Positions 1 to 9,172 of a DNA stretch of 64,000 nucleotides are shown piece by piece; positions within the stretch are counted from its first letter, which is position 1; every line of letters begins with the position of its first letter. The stretch spans positions 124,001-188,000 of the forward strand of contig NZ_FWXY01000003.1 in the NCBI RefSeq assembly GCF_900176365.1, in the 5' to 3' direction. A program made the position numbers and the translations under genes. Source of the stretch: Desulfocicer vacuolatum DSM 3385. GTDB lineage: Bacteria; Desulfobacterota; Desulfobacteria; Desulfobacterales; Desulfobacteraceae. The notes under the pieces are model-generated. The model did not search any database. It was not told the DNA's origin and saw only the letters and a program-made list of their open reading frames with translations.

Positions 1-284
1 TGATCCTTTTCATGGATGGGAAGACCTGCCATGCACTCTTCCAGAACAGTTTCACCGGTAAAGGCAATGTGCTGGGTAAGATATCCCAATCGATAATCAC
101 CGGGAATTTGTATTTGACCGGAGTCCGGCTCTTCTCCATGGGTGATCATTTTAAGAAGGGTGGTTTTTCCGTGACCGTTGCGCCCCACCAGGCCCACCTT
201 CTCTCCGGGATTAATCTGTAGCCCTGCATTGCTGAACAATATCTGGGCACCAAAACTTTTGGATATGGATTCAATGGTTATCAT
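1..284 (-). CDS. ABC-F family ATP-binding protein, N-terminal part (truncated by window edge)
   Basis: Reading the minus strand from the ATG at 284 gives the first ~94 residues of an ABC ATPase. It opens directly with the nucleotide-binding domain (MITIESISKSFG) and has a Walker A motif GRNGHGKTT near residues 38-46. The absence of any membrane segment before the ATPase and the start style match ABC-F proteins (Uup/YheS/EttA class), soluble twin-ATPase factors acting on the ribosome. The rest lies beyond base 1, so the second ATPase domain and linker cannot be checked. It is divergent from ppdK. An ABC transporter ATPase is the alternative. Confidence 0.75.
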   Translation of the reverse strand, partial: MITIESISKSFGAQILFSNAGLQINPGEKVGLVGRNGHGKTTLLKMITHGEEPDSGQIQIPGDYRLGYLTQHIAFTGETVLEECMAGLPIHEKD

Positions 285-430
285 AATCAATCTGTATACC
301 ATAAAATCTAAAAACAATGCCACAGATTATTATTCCCGCCCCGCTGCTAAAAGGAGCTGCATGGAACATGGGAAACACAATTTAATCGTTTGACAATAAA
401 GACAAAATCCTTGACGACCCAATATTAAGC

Positions 431-459
431 TTGACTTGTATCCTTATTTTGTTTTTAAC
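431..459 (+). promoter_or_regulatory. possible sigma70 promoter of ppdK
   Basis: TTGACT at 431-436 and TTTAAC at 454-459, spaced 17 bases, lie about 50 bases before the ppdK start. The -10 is a weak match, so this is tentative. Confidence 0.3.
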
Positions 460-508
460 CTTCATCTGGGAAAATATTAATATTAATTTTAAGGAAACAG
501 ATATAACA

Positions 509-3220
509 ATGGAAAAATATATTTATCAATTTGGTAATGGAATGGCCGAAGGAGACGCGACCCAGAAAAATCTTCTGGGTGGCAAGGGGGCAAACCTTGC
601 TGAAATGGCCCGACTCAAACTGCCGGTACCGGCAGGATTTACCATTTCCACACAGTGTTGCACAGCCTATTTTGAGAGAGGAGGCAAACTGCCGGAATCG
701 CTGCACCGGGAATTAGAACAGGCCATGGCGGCCATGGAAGCCTCCATGGGTATGAAGTTTGGAGATCCGGACAATCCCCTTCTGGTTTCCAGTCGTTCCG
801 GTGCCAGAAGCTCCATGCCCGGCATGATGGAAACCGTCCTCAATGTAGGCCTGTGCCCCTCCACCATTCCAGGAATGATAAAACAGACAGGTAATGAATG
901 GTTTGTTTATGATGCCTACCGCCGCTTGATCATGATGTACTCAGATGTGGTCATGGAAAAGGCCGAAGGAGAGGAACCCGCCGACGGCATGGGAATTCGG
1001 CTGCACCTTGAAATGCTTCTCAACGACCTTAAAAATGACCGTGCCTATGACGCTGACACCGAAATCACCACCGAAGAAATGAAGGCATTGTGTGAAAAGT
1101 TTAAAGTCAAAATAAAGGAAAAGCTGGGCAAACCCTTTCCCGATGACCCCATGGCACAGCTCATGGGCTCCATTGGTGCCGTATTTAAAAGCTGGAACGG
1201 GAAACGGGCAGTCTCTTACCGACGCATCGAGCACATCCCGGATGACTGGGGCACGGCAGTGAATATCCAGAGCATGGTATTTGGCAACATGGGAGAAAGT
1301 TCTGCCACTGGAGTGGCCTTCACCCGGGACCCGGCCACGGGGAATAATAAATTTTACGGTGAATGGCTGCCCAATGCCCAAGGGGAGGATGTTGTGGCAG
1401 GTATTCGTACCCCGAATCCTTTAAACACAGACACCCGATCCGAGCACAACGCCCATCTTACTTCCCTGGAAGAGACCATGCCCGCCATATACCGGGAACT
1501 TTGCGACATCAGAGAAAAGCTGGAAAACCACTACCAGGACATGCAGGACATTGAGTTCACCATACAGCAGGGCACCCTTTACATGCTCCAGTGCCGGGTG
1601 GGAAAACGCACCGGCACCGCGGCCTTGAACATGGCCATGGACATGTTTGAAGAAGGTATGATTGATGAACCCACCATGATCACCCGGCTTTACCCCAGAC
1701 AATTGGATGAAATGCTCCATCCTGTTGTGGACCCGGAAGCTGAAAAAACGGCACCTGTGGTGGTTCAGGGACTTCCTGCGGGCCCTGGAGGAGCTTTTGG
1801 CCAAATTGTATTCTCTTCGGAAGATGCAGTGTTGTGGCAGAAAAAAGGAAAAAAAGTAATCCTTGTGCGGGAAGAAACAAACCCCGAAGATATTGAAGGC
1901 ATGCGGGCGGCCCAGGGCATATTAACGGCCCGGGGGGGAATGACCAGCCATGCCGCCCTGGTGGCAAGGGGATGGGGAAAATGCTGTATTGTGGGGGCCG
2001 GCGCCATCCAGATTAATTCCATGGAAAAAACCATGAAGGTGGGCACCCGAATATTTAAAGAAGGGGATTTTCTAACCCTGAACGGCAGCCGGGGTATGGT
2101 TTACAGCGGCGCCATTGACATGAAAGATGCCACAGCCAACCCACGATTCATAAAATTCATGGCCGCGGCAGATAAATACAGAGCCATGAAAGTCAGAACC
2201 AATGCAGAAACACCCAAGGATGCCCAACTTGCCCTTCAGTTTGGAGCCGAGGGCATCGGACTTTTCAGAACCGAACATATGTTTTACGGTCAAAACTCTG
2301 ACAAGCCCCTTTTTCTGTTGCGCAAAATGATTTTGAGTAAATCTCTACATGAACGGGAAAGTGCCCTTGCCCAACTATACCCTTTTATTAAAGATGAGGT
2401 AAAGGCCACCATGAATATCATGGACAGCAAACCGGTTAACTTCCGTCTGCTGGATCCGCCGCTGCATGAATTTGTTCCCCAGAAACAGCATCACCAGGAA
2501 GCACTGGCCCGGGAAATCGGCATTGATTTTGAAGAGTTAATCAAAAGAAGCGAAGAACTCATTGAAACCAATCCCATGATGGGTCACCGGGGGGTTCGAC
2601 TTGGCATTAGCTTTCCTGAAATCAGTGTCATGCAGATCCGTGCCATTTTTGAAGCAGCTGCGGAATTGATCAAGGAGGGGAAAAAACCCATTCCCGAAAT
2701 CATGATACCGGTGACATGTAATGAAAAAGAGTTGATATTCACCAAGGAACTGGCCCAGTCCACCCTTAAAGAGGTACTGAAAAAATATGAACTCAATGAC
2801 ATTGCCCATCAATTTGGCACCATGATCGAAATTCCCCGGGCGGCCCTGATGTCCCACAAAATGGCCGAACATGCTGAATTTTTCTCCTTTGGGACCAATG
2901 ATCTCACCCAGATGACCTTTGGATTCAGCCGGGATGACATCGGCTCATTTATGAATGACTACATTGACAATGCCATATTGGATGCTGACCCCTTTGAAAC
3001 CCTGGATCAGGAGGCCGTGGGAAGTCTCATTGAAATCTCCGTGGAAAAAGGAAGATCTGTGAGACCGGATATCAAACTTGGTATCTGCGGGGAACACGGT
3101 GGAGATCCGGCATCGGTGGAGTTTTGCCACAAGGCTGGCTTAAGCTATGTGAGCTGCTCCCCCTACCGGGTACCTGTGGCCCGTCTGGCAGCGGCCCAGG
3201 CTGCCATCAAATGGGGATGA
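509..3220 (+). CDS. ppdK: pyruvate, phosphate dikinase
   Basis: Catalyses reversible conversion of pyruvate, ATP and phosphate to PEP, AMP and PPi in the cytosol, feeding gluconeogenesis from C2/C3 carbon. The 903-residue length fits the family. Visible are the N-terminal nucleotide-binding domain (GGKGANLAEM), the phosphohistidine loop GGMTSHAALVARGWGK with the catalytic His near residue 481 and the regulatory Thr two residues before it, and the C-terminal PEP-binding barrel ending in GICGEHGGDP and the Cys of SCSPYRVP (about 883). The start is the ATG at 509, preceded by AAGGAAA at 491-497; an in-frame upstream start at 431 would add a non-conserved hydrophobic stretch. A strong terminator follows. 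A DUF299 regulator homologue is encoded 4 kb downstream on the other strand and probably modifies the TSH loop. Confidence 0.97.
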   Translation: MEKYIYQFGNGMAEGDATQKNLLGGKGANLAEMARLKLPVPAGFTISTQCCTAYFERGGKLPESLHRELEQAMAAMEASMGMKFGDPDNPLLVSSRSGARSSMPGMMETVLNVGLCPSTIPGMIKQTGNEWFVYDAYRRLIMMYSDVVMEKAEGEEPADGMGIRLHLEMLLNDLKNDRAYDADTEITTEEMKALCEKFKVKIKEKLGKPFPDDPMAQLMGSIGAVFKSWNGKRAVSYRRIEHIPDDWGTAVNIQSMVFGNMGESSATGVAFTRDPATGNNKFYGEWLPNAQGEDVVAGIRTPNPLNTDTRSEHNAHLTSLEETMPAIYRELCDIREKLENHYQDMQDIEFTIQQGTLYMLQCRVGKRTGTAALNMAMDMFEEGMIDEPTMITRLYPRQLDEMLHPVVDPEAEKTAPVVVQGLPAGPGGAFGQIVFSSEDAVLWQKKGKKVILVREETNPEDIEGMRAAQGILTARGGMTSHAALVARGWGKCCIVGAGAIQINSMEKTMKVGTRIFKEGDFLTLNGSRGMVYSGAIDMKDATANPRFIKFMAAADKYRAMKVRTNAETPKDAQLALQFGAEGIGLFRTEHMFYGQNSDKPLFLLRKMILSKSLHERESALAQLYPFIKDEVKATMNIMDSKPVNFRLLDPPLHEFVPQKQHHQEALAREIGIDFEELIKRSEELIETNPMMGHRGVRLGISFPEISVMQIRAIFEAAAELIKEGKKPIPEIMIPVTCNEKELIFTKELAQSTLKEVLKKYELNDIAHQFGTMIEIPRAALMSHKMAEHAEFFSFGTNDLTQMTFGFSRDDIGSFMNDYIDNAILDADPFETLDQEAVGSLIEISVEKGRSVRPDIKLGICGEHGGDPASVEFCHKAGLSYVSCSPYRVPVARLAAAQAAIKWG

Positions 3221-3293
3221 TGCCTTAAAGTTTCGCTGTGGTGTTGCTCATTTACCGCCTGAGACCACAAAAAGACCTGAAGCGTTAAAAATT

Positions 3294-3344
3294 AACCGCC
3301 ACAGGTGGACCATATTCTGTTTTGGTCCACCCGTGGCGGTTTTA
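3294..3344 (+). terminator. Rho-independent terminator of ppdK
   Basis: AACCGCCAC and AGGTGGACC pair with GGTCCACC and CGTGGCGGTT across a 12-base loop; the long GC-rich stem runs into TTTTAT. It lies 75 bases after the ppdK stop. Confidence 0.8.
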
Positions 3345-3370
3345 TATAAAAAGATAGTGTTCAACTATCC

Positions 3371-3607
3371 TCAGCAGAGCCGCGCCCCCGATGGGCAATA
3401 GGAACCGGACAATTGAGCTATCTACAGTTCCGGTCCGGACCCATTGCCCACCGGGGCGCGGCAGCATAATACCATTTTCTATATTCGTTGTGGCTGAAGA
3501 TTACAGCCATGTGGGTTTATATGAAATACTCCGCAAATTTGTGGAGAATTTCTATCTTTGTTGTGGGCAGAGCCGGATCGGAATACGGTCCGCCCGTGGC
3601 GGTTATA
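3371..3607 (+). repeat. composite palindromic repeat A1+B1
   Basis: Part A (3379-3462) is a long hairpin: GCCGCGCCCC pairs with GGGGCGCGGC, and TGGGCAAT with ATTGCCCA. Part B (3518-3607) holds two smaller hairpins, CTCCGCAAATTTGTGGAG and a GGGCAGA...TCCGCCC stem, ending GGCGGTTATA. Near-identical composites recur at 41817-42026 and 48202-48431, with solo B units elsewhere. The unit ends just before the 3' end of the neighbouring minus-strand gene. Confidence 0.85.
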
Positions 3608-3619
3608 AAAAATTCAAAG

Positions 3620-4777
3620 TCAATTTCGATGGAGAAAATCCATATCCTTATCCTGGGAATTCTTAGTTCCAATCACCAGAATTTCAATGCGATGATCCTC
3701 ACCCTGCCTGAAATAAAGCCTGCCATTGTAAGCAAATAACACTTCAAAGGAGGCAGATTTATGTTTTTTCCCGGCAAACACCTTTCGCTTTATCACCACA
3801 TTATCTGAATTTTCATTGAGTTGATGCACCACCTCTTCTGCCTTTATCTGGAGTTCATCGTTCAAATCCAGAAACCCGGTGATGGCCCGGCGGTTCATAT
3901 CTATATTTTTATAGAGCACAGAAAAACGCTTGGCCATAAAATCAAAACCTTTTTGTTTTTTCTGGCCTCCTTTTTTTTGCTCATATTTTTTCAACTTATC
4001 CTTTAAAAGTTCAATCTCATAGGTTTTTTCCTTTTGAAGCTCCACGTTTTCATTGAGTTGATTCTCCAGGGAAACAATCTCATCAAACATCTCTTCCTCT
4101 GTGATGGTGGCCTTTTTCTGGGCATCTTTGTAGGTTTCCCTCAGGTCCTTCATTTTCTGTAAAAGACGTGTCCGCTCTTTTTTAAGTACCCCCAGGCTTT
4201 TTTTATGGGCTTTCTCATCCACCAGCAGGGCATTAAATTGTTTTTTCCTTTCTCTATTCTCCTGGATGGATTTCCCCACACCCCGTCGATAATAAATCCA
4301 GAAAATACCCATGGCAATACTGACATAAAATGCCAGAATAAGGTTAGCCCCAAGGGTGCCGTGGTGCAACCGAACACTGACTTTAACGGTGAGTCCCTGC
4401 TTTAAAATCGTATAGTTATGACGTGCAATGCCAAGAAAAATCTTATTATTAATGATATCCATGCCCTCGGAGGTTATCTCCGGGAAAAAAGGATATAAGA
4501 TATCGCCTTCATTGGCAAAAACAAGAATATCCAGCTGCAATCCAAACCGCTTGACCCACACATCAGATTCAAGGAAAAGATTAATATTTTTTTCAATGGA
4601 TTCACTGACCCCCATGGAGCCGTTAATCAATAACTGGGTATCCCCCAGAACACGCTGTTCCACTGCCTGCTGATACCACCCCACGCAGCTTCTCTCAATA
4701 AGGGAGATGGTCCCGGTATAAAACACCGGTGTTAATAAAATGCAAAGAACAACAATTTTGATGGGAAAATATTTCAT
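3620..4777 (-). CDS. unknown membrane-anchored coiled-coil protein
   Basis: I do not recognise a named family. The 385-residue product has an N-terminal membrane segment (about residues 5-27), an extracytoplasmic region of about 115 residues, a second membrane segment near 144-165, a long charged coiled coil (about 170-285) rich in Glu, Lys and Gln, and a compact C-terminal domain (about 290-385) with the phrase RLYFRQGEDHRIEILVIG. The topology resembles a sensor with a periplasmic domain between two helices, but no kinase, cyclase or receptor signature is visible. It is the last gene of a four-gene minus-strand operon (9-base gap from ugd), so a role in envelope or polysaccharide physiology is possible. 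Its end abuts a dispersed repeat. Confidence 0.8.
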   Translation of the reverse strand: MKYFPIKIVVLCILLTPVFYTGTISLIERSCVGWYQQAVEQRVLGDTQLLINGSMGVSESIEKNINLFLESDVWVKRFGLQLDILVFANEGDILYPFFPEITSEGMDIINNKIFLGIARHNYTILKQGLTVKVSVRLHHGTLGANLILAFYVSIAMGIFWIYYRRGVGKSIQENRERKKQFNALLVDEKAHKKSLGVLKKERTRLLQKMKDLRETYKDAQKKATITEEEMFDEIVSLENQLNENVELQKEKTYEIELLKDKLKKYEQKKGGQKKQKGFDFMAKRFSVLYKNIDMNRRAITGFLDLNDELQIKAEEVVHQLNENSDNVVIKRKVFAGKKHKSASFEVLFAYNGRLYFRQGEDHRIEILVIGTKNSQDKDMDFLHRN

Positions 4778-4786
4778 GTCAATCGT

Positions 4787-6145
4787 TTATGCTCCTGATA
4801 AATTCCCGCCAAAATTCCTTCCAATCCCATGGTATTCAAATCCATGCTCCTGCACTTCTCCGGGATCATATAAATTCCGACCGTCAAAGAGAATCTGCTG
4901 TCGCATTACCTTGGCCATGGCCTGGAATGCCGGTTGTCGAAAGGTCTTCCATTCCGTCACCAGCACCAGGGCATCTGTGTCAACAAGGGCATCATAGGGG
5001 GTTTTAAACAACCGAAGTCTATTTTCTTGAAAAAAAGAGGGGGAAAATTCCCCGACAGCCTGGGTCATGGCCACGGGATCATAGGCATGAACCGTTGCTC
5101 CGGCCGCCACCAGTTCATTAATGAGCACAATGGCCGGAGCCTCTCTCATGTCATCGGTGCCGGGCTTAAAGGAAAGTCCCCAGATGCAAAATATTTTTCC
5201 ACACAGATCATTGCCAAAGCGTTCCTTTATTTTATTTCCCAGAACTTCCTTTTGAAGGCTGTTCCTCCGGGCCACAGATGCCAGCACATGGGGTTCCACC
5301 CCCATATCTCGACTGGTGCGGATTAATGCGTTGACATCCTTGGGAAAACAAGATCCCCCATACCCGCACCCGGGATAGATAAAAGAATATCCAATGCGCT
5401 GATCCGACCCAATCCCCTTTCTTACGTTTTCCACATCCACCCCCAGGCGCTCACAAATGGTGGCCATTTCATTCATGAATGAAATTTTAGTGGCCAGCAT
5501 GGAGTTGACGGCATATTTTGTCATTTCAGCATCCCGGACCTTCATGGTGATCAGCTTGTCCCGATTTCTGGAAAAAGGCGCATAAAGGCGTTTCATTAAT
5601 TTAATGGCCCGGGGACTGTCACACCCAACGATGATGCGATCCGGACTTAAAAAATCATTGACAGCGGCCCCTTCCTTTAAAAATTCAGGGTTACTCACCA
5701 CATCAAACTCAAGATCACTGCCCCGTTTATCAAGGGATTCCTGAACCACCTTCTTAACCTTATCCGCCGTTCCCACAGGCACCGTTGACTTATCCACAAT
5801 CACTGTGTAGGAGTTGATCACCCGCCCAATGTTCCGGGCCACCTGGAGCACGTATTGAAGATCGGCAGATCCGTCCTCATCAGGGGGCGTACCAACGGCA
5901 ATGAAAAAAACATCACATTCCTGTGCCGCAGATTCAAGGGATGTGGTAAATCGCAGCAATCCCTCTTTGTGATTTTCAATGACCAGATTTTCCAGCCCCG
6001 GTTCATAAATGGGTAAAATACCCTTTTTTAAATTTTCAATTTTCTGTTCATCCACATCCACACAGGTAACGGTACTGCCCATTTCAGAAAAGCACGCCCC
6101 GGAGACAAGGCCCACGTATCCGGTTCCAACAATGGTTATATTCAT
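4787..6145 (-). CDS. ugd: UDP-glucose 6-dehydrogenase
   Basis: Oxidises UDP-glucose to UDP-glucuronate with two NAD+, supplying precursor for surface polysaccharides. Full length (452 aa). The N-terminal Rossmann motif GTGYVGLVSG (7-16), the central domain with FLKEGAAVNDF (155-165), the catalytic Cys266 in GGSCFPKDV and the C-terminal UDP-binding domain (GLSFKPGTDDMREAPA) are all present. It lies 35 bases after the sugar epimerase and 9 bases before the unknown membrane protein in one operon. A UDP-N-acetyl-sugar dehydrogenase is less likely because the sequence follows the Ugd/TuaD pattern. Confidence 0.95.
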   Translation of the reverse strand: MNITIVGTGYVGLVSGACFSEMGSTVTCVDVDEQKIENLKKGILPIYEPGLENLVIENHKEGLLRFTTSLESAAQECDVFFIAVGTPPDEDGSADLQYVLQVARNIGRVINSYTVIVDKSTVPVGTADKVKKVVQESLDKRGSDLEFDVVSNPEFLKEGAAVNDFLSPDRIIVGCDSPRAIKLMKRLYAPFSRNRDKLITMKVRDAEMTKYAVNSMLATKISFMNEMATICERLGVDVENVRKGIGSDQRIGYSFIYPGCGYGGSCFPKDVNALIRTSRDMGVEPHVLASVARRNSLQKEVLGNKIKERFGNDLCGKIFCIWGLSFKPGTDDMREAPAIVLINELVAAGATVHAYDPVAMTQAVGEFSPSFFQENRLRLFKTPYDALVDTDALVLVTEWKTFRQPAFQAMAKVMRQQILFDGRNLYDPGEVQEHGFEYHGIGRNFGGNLSGA

Positions 6146-6180
6146 CTATTTATTCCTTATTTTAATCATGGGAGATTGCG

Positions 6181-7218
6181 CTATTTAAGATATGCCATGT
6201 ACCAGGCAGCGGCCTGGTCAAGTCCCTGGGTCACGGAAAATTGCGGTGCATATCCCAGACATCCCATTGCACTGGAGATATCTGCCAGGGAGTGGCGCAC
6301 ATCCCCGGCACGGAAATCCCGAAACTCCGGTGCTGCATCCAGGGCCCGGGGAATTTTCTGCCCCACCCGCTCCCGAATAAGAGAAAAAAGCCCATTGAGC
6401 GTGGTTCGTTCTCCAAAGGCCACATTGTACACCCGGTTTACGGCATTTTTATTCATGGTCATGGCCGCCAGGATATTGGCCTGGACACAATTATCAATGT
6501 AACAAAAATCCCGACTGGTTTCGCCATCTCCATTGATGTATACGGTTGAGTTGTTAATCAAAGCTGAAAACCAGAGAGGAATCACGGCAGCATAGGCCCC
6601 ATGGGGATCCTGACGTCGTCCAAACACATTAAAATAACGAAGTCCCACTGTATCAAGCCCATAGGTTCTGTTAAAGACATCGGCATAGAGTTCATTGACA
6701 TACTTGGTCACAGCATAGGGCGACAAGGGGTTGCCGATCACAGATTCGGTCTTTGGAAGTCCTGGATGGTCCCCATAGGTGGAACTGGATGCCGCATAAA
6801 CAAAGCGTTCCACCCCGGCATCCCGGGCCGCCACCAGCATGTTGAGATGACCTGTGATATTATTGGCATGGGTTAAAAGGGGATCTGCAACGGAACGGGG
6901 CACCGACCCCAGTGCTGCCTGGTGAAGTATCCTGTCCTGACCTTCACAGGCCATGGCACAGGTGGCTGTATCCCGGATATCTCCTTCTATAAAAGAAAAA
7001 CGCTGCCACTGGGCCGGGGAGACAAGTTTTTCCACCTGATCCAGGTTATGCTGAAAACCCGTTGAAAAATTATCCAGCCCCGTAACTTCCTGATCCAGTC
7101 CCAGCAACGTTTCCACCAGATTGGAGCCAATAAAACCAGCAGCCCCGGTAATCAACCATCGAAGAGGATTTTTCTTTAATATCTGTTTTATTTCATCATA
7201 TTTCATGTCTATTTCCAT
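6181..7218 (-). CDS. NAD-dependent nucleotide-sugar epimerase (WbpP/TviC-like)
   Basis: Extended short-chain dehydrogenase fold, 345 aa: Rossmann motif TGAAGFIGS (24-32), catalytic Ser146 in SSST and Tyr168-xxx-Lys172 (YAVTK), and SRDFCYIDN typical of UDP-hexose 4-epimerases. Closest in feel to WbpP/TviC UDP-N-acetylglucosamine 4-epimerases, whose ~17-residue N-terminal extension before the Rossmann fold it shares; UDP-glucuronate 4-epimerase is the alternative and would use the product of the next gene, ugd. The start could instead be the ATG at 7206, which has a weak GGAA ahead. It lies 12 bases downstream of the DUF299 gene, in the same operon. Confidence 0.9.
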   Translation of the reverse strand: MEIDMKYDEIKQILKKNPLRWLITGAAGFIGSNLVETLLGLDQEVTGLDNFSTGFQHNLDQVEKLVSPAQWQRFSFIEGDIRDTATCAMACEGQDRILHQAALGSVPRSVADPLLTHANNITGHLNMLVAARDAGVERFVYAASSSTYGDHPGLPKTESVIGNPLSPYAVTKYVNELYADVFNRTYGLDTVGLRYFNVFGRRQDPHGAYAAVIPLWFSALINNSTVYINGDGETSRDFCYIDNCVQANILAAMTMNKNAVNRVYNVAFGERTTLNGLFSLIRERVGQKIPRALDAAPEFRDFRAGDVRHSLADISSAMGCLGYAPQFSVTQGLDQAAAWYMAYLK

Positions 7219-7230
7219 TCATATATGCAG

Positions 7231-8085
7231 TTATCTTTTATGTGCCTGGGCTTTAAATCTACGGGTAATCATCTCAATAATTTCTTCGGCACTGTTTTCA
7301 ATGGGTTTATTGCTCACATCCACCATGGAGTAGCCATGGGTAATGTAATGCCGGCGGGCCGCATTGATCTCCTTTTCAATTTCCTCCCGGGAAACATAGG
7401 TATAGATATCCCGGGTGCCAAGGGTTTCCTGGCGCATTCTCCGGTGGGCAATGAGCTGCTCCACATTAATGTTCAGGGCAATGATCCGCCTGCGATCAAT
7501 CTGTTTGAGCACCTCTGGCATGGGAACGCCAATGACCAGGGGCACATTGGCAGTTTTCCAGCCAAGAACAGCCAGATACATGGATAAAGGGGTTTTTCCG
7601 GCCCGGGAAAGTCCCACCAGTACAATTTCAGCCTTGTCAAGATGTTCGGGGTTTACCCCATCATCATGGGCCAGGGCAAACTCAATGGCCGACACCTGAT
7701 CCAGATCCACCTTATGAATTTCCCGGTAAAGACCGGGTTTCTCAATGGGATCATTGTCCAGAAAACTGCTCACCCGGGAGAGTACCGGCCCCATGAGATC
7801 AATGGTGACAACTCCTTTTTCCATTCCTTTGCGGGTCATATACTTTCTAAGTTCAGTGTTCACCATGGTATGAACAATCATGCTTTCGGTATTTGTGGCT
7901 TTTTCCACCAGATCATCCACCTGATTTTTGGAACGAATCTGGGGCACCTTAACCACGGTGATATCATTGGCGGGAAATTGCACAAGGGCGCTCTGGGCAA
8001 GATGATAGGCATTAATCCCTTCACCGCAGGAGGCAATATAGATCATATGAAAATTTTCATTCACATTTTTTTGTGTCAGATTCAC
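7231..8085 (-). CDS. DUF299 kinase/pyrophosphorylase, probable PPDK (or PEP synthase) regulatory protein
   Basis: Members of this family reversibly phosphorylate the Thr next to the catalytic His of pyruvate phosphate dikinase or PEP synthase, using ADP to inactivate and Pi to reactivate. The P-loop-like GLSRAGKTPLS (about 158-168), AIEFALAHDDG and the C-terminal ITRRF segment are diagnostic. I chose the GTG at 8085 because AAAGGA lies just ahead of it and the length (284 aa) fits; an ATG at 8046 would start at MIYIASCGEG. The usual SDGTG-type N-terminal motif reads SCGEG here. The obvious target is PpdK encoded at 509-3220. It is first gene of an operon with sugar-nucleotide genes, an unusual setting. 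Confidence 0.9.
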   Translation of the reverse strand: MNLTQKNVNENFHMIYIASCGEGINAYHLAQSALVQFPANDITVVKVPQIRSKNQVDDLVEKATNTESMIVHTMVNTELRKYMTRKGMEKGVVTIDLMGPVLSRVSSFLDNDPIEKPGLYREIHKVDLDQVSAIEFALAHDDGVNPEHLDKAEIVLVGLSRAGKTPLSMYLAVLGWKTANVPLVIGVPMPEVLKQIDRRRIIALNINVEQLIAHRRMRQETLGTRDIYTYVSREEIEKEINAARRHYITHGYSMVDVSNKPIENSAEEIIEMITRRFKAQAHKR

Positions 8086-8174
8086 TTTTTGTCCTTTTAA
8101 AAAACAATAAATTAAACTATTATATTTGCCCATTCCATATATTGGCGAAAACAAAATGAAACAGCAGTAACCAG

Positions 8175-8203
8175 TGTATATAACAAGAAAAGAGCCCTGT
8201 CAA
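8175..8203 (-). promoter_or_regulatory. sigma70-type promoter for the DUF299-epimerase-ugd operon
   Basis: On the minus strand, TTGACA (8203-8198) is followed after exactly 17 bases by TATACA (8180-8175). This predicts a leader of about 80 bases before the GTG at 8085. Confidence 0.6.
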
Positions 8204-8291
8204 AAAAATAAAGTGGCCATGGCCCTGACATTAAAGGCTTTGCAAGTGCTGCTGCAATTGAGTTATGCTGTTTTTGTTATTTTTCATTTTT

Positions 8292-8382
8292 TATAACTGC
8301 CACGGGCAGACCTTATTTTGATCCGGTTCTGCCCACAACAAAGATAGAAATTCTCCACAGATTTGCGGAGGATTGCATATAA
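8292..8382 (-). repeat. dispersed repeat B2
   Basis: Minus-strand copy of the B unit: TATAACTGCCACGGGCAGA, TTCTGCCCACAACAAAG and a CTCC...GGAG hairpin. It lies between the divergent DUF299 operon and the unknown gene at 8492. Confidence 0.8.
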
Positions 8383-8491
8383 AAACGGTCATGTCCTTTG
8401 CAACACAACAAATATTGAAAATGGCATTATGCCGCCCCCGACGACTATCCTGTCCAAAACCCATATCAATCCACACCCAAGGATCCCATCC

Positions 8492-8935
8492 ATGAGCAAA
8501 AATACAAATGCCCACTATGCGTTAAAACACATCGAACAATCCATTTTTCCTGAAATTGCAGAGGCCCTGGAAAGAAAAGCTGTGGAAGGACGAATTTCCT
8601 GTGCAGCTGTCCATGCCATTGCCGCTTCATTTCATATCACACCATTGGAGGTGGGTACACAGGCAGACCTCATTGAACTGCGCCTCACCAGATGTATCCT
8701 GGGGCTGTTTGGCCATGAGCGTCAAAATAAGGGAAACCGAAAAAACCTTGATGACCAGGTATCCATTTCCTTAGAATTAAAAGACACCCTTATTCAACAG
8801 GCAAAGGATAATAAAATCAGCTGCATCGATTGCTGGAATATTGCAAAAAGATTGGGCCTGAAACCCTCCCATGTCTCTTCTGCCTGTGAAAAAATGAGTA
8901 TAAAAATAAAACCGTGCCAGATAGGAGCGTTTTAA
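8492..8935 (+). CDS. unknown protein with a tandemly duplicated ISC...CxxGxF domain
   Basis: A 147-aa protein made of two homologous halves. Each half contains a 39-residue block starting ISC and ending in a Cys plus Phe: one from ISCAAVHAIAASF to RCILGLF, the other from ISCIDCWNIAKRL to KPCQIGAF. Each block looks like a small helical, winged-helix or HTH-like unit (ITPLEVGTQAD / LKPSHVSSACE). Single-copy relatives of this block occur, as I recall, as standalone or fused domains in sulfate reducers, sometimes near molybdopterin genes; that is memory, not a search. I start at the ATG at 8492 because translation from the further upstream ATG would run into repeat B2. Function unknown; DNA binding or metal binding through the paired cysteines are possibilities. 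Confidence 0.75.
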   Translation: MSKNTNAHYALKHIEQSIFPEIAEALERKAVEGRISCAAVHAIAASFHITPLEVGTQADLIELRLTRCILGLFGHERQNKGNRKNLDDQVSISLELKDTLIQQAKDNKISCIDCWNIAKRLGLKPSHVSSACEKMSIKIKPCQIGAF

Positions 8936-8953
8936 TCAGTTAATGCCAGGTGA

Positions 8954-8982
8954 GTAGTGTAGCGTCAAATCTTAATTTTAGG
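8954..8982 (-). repeat. solo end of D-family MITE
   Basis: GTAGTGTAGCGTCAAATC followed by TTAATTTTAGG matches, inverted, the right terminus of the elements at 9812-9919 and 29366-29470. No partner end is visible nearby, so this is a fragment. Confidence 0.6.
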
Positions 8983-9172
8983 TTCTGTTGACATTTTGTG
9001 AATTCTTCATAATTTATTCAAATTTAATATTTGAAACGCATAAAACAGATCATGGGTAATGCAAATTTATCAAACGTTGTATGGTTTAAAATATTAAATT
9101 TTTTAAAAAATTATCCGCACTTTGCGCGGAAACAGCAAACGCTTTCAGCACCCTTAGATTGTATCTCTGACG

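Noticed and set aside
941-1381. 146-codon minus-strand frame inside ppdK
   Set aside because: Fully contained in a strongly supported gene in another frame; no family resemblance.
3391-3739. Open frames of 83-91 codons starting MGNRNRTIEL and MWLKITAMWVY
   Set aside because: They are translations of the dispersed A/B repeat; the same peptides appear at every copy and on both strands.
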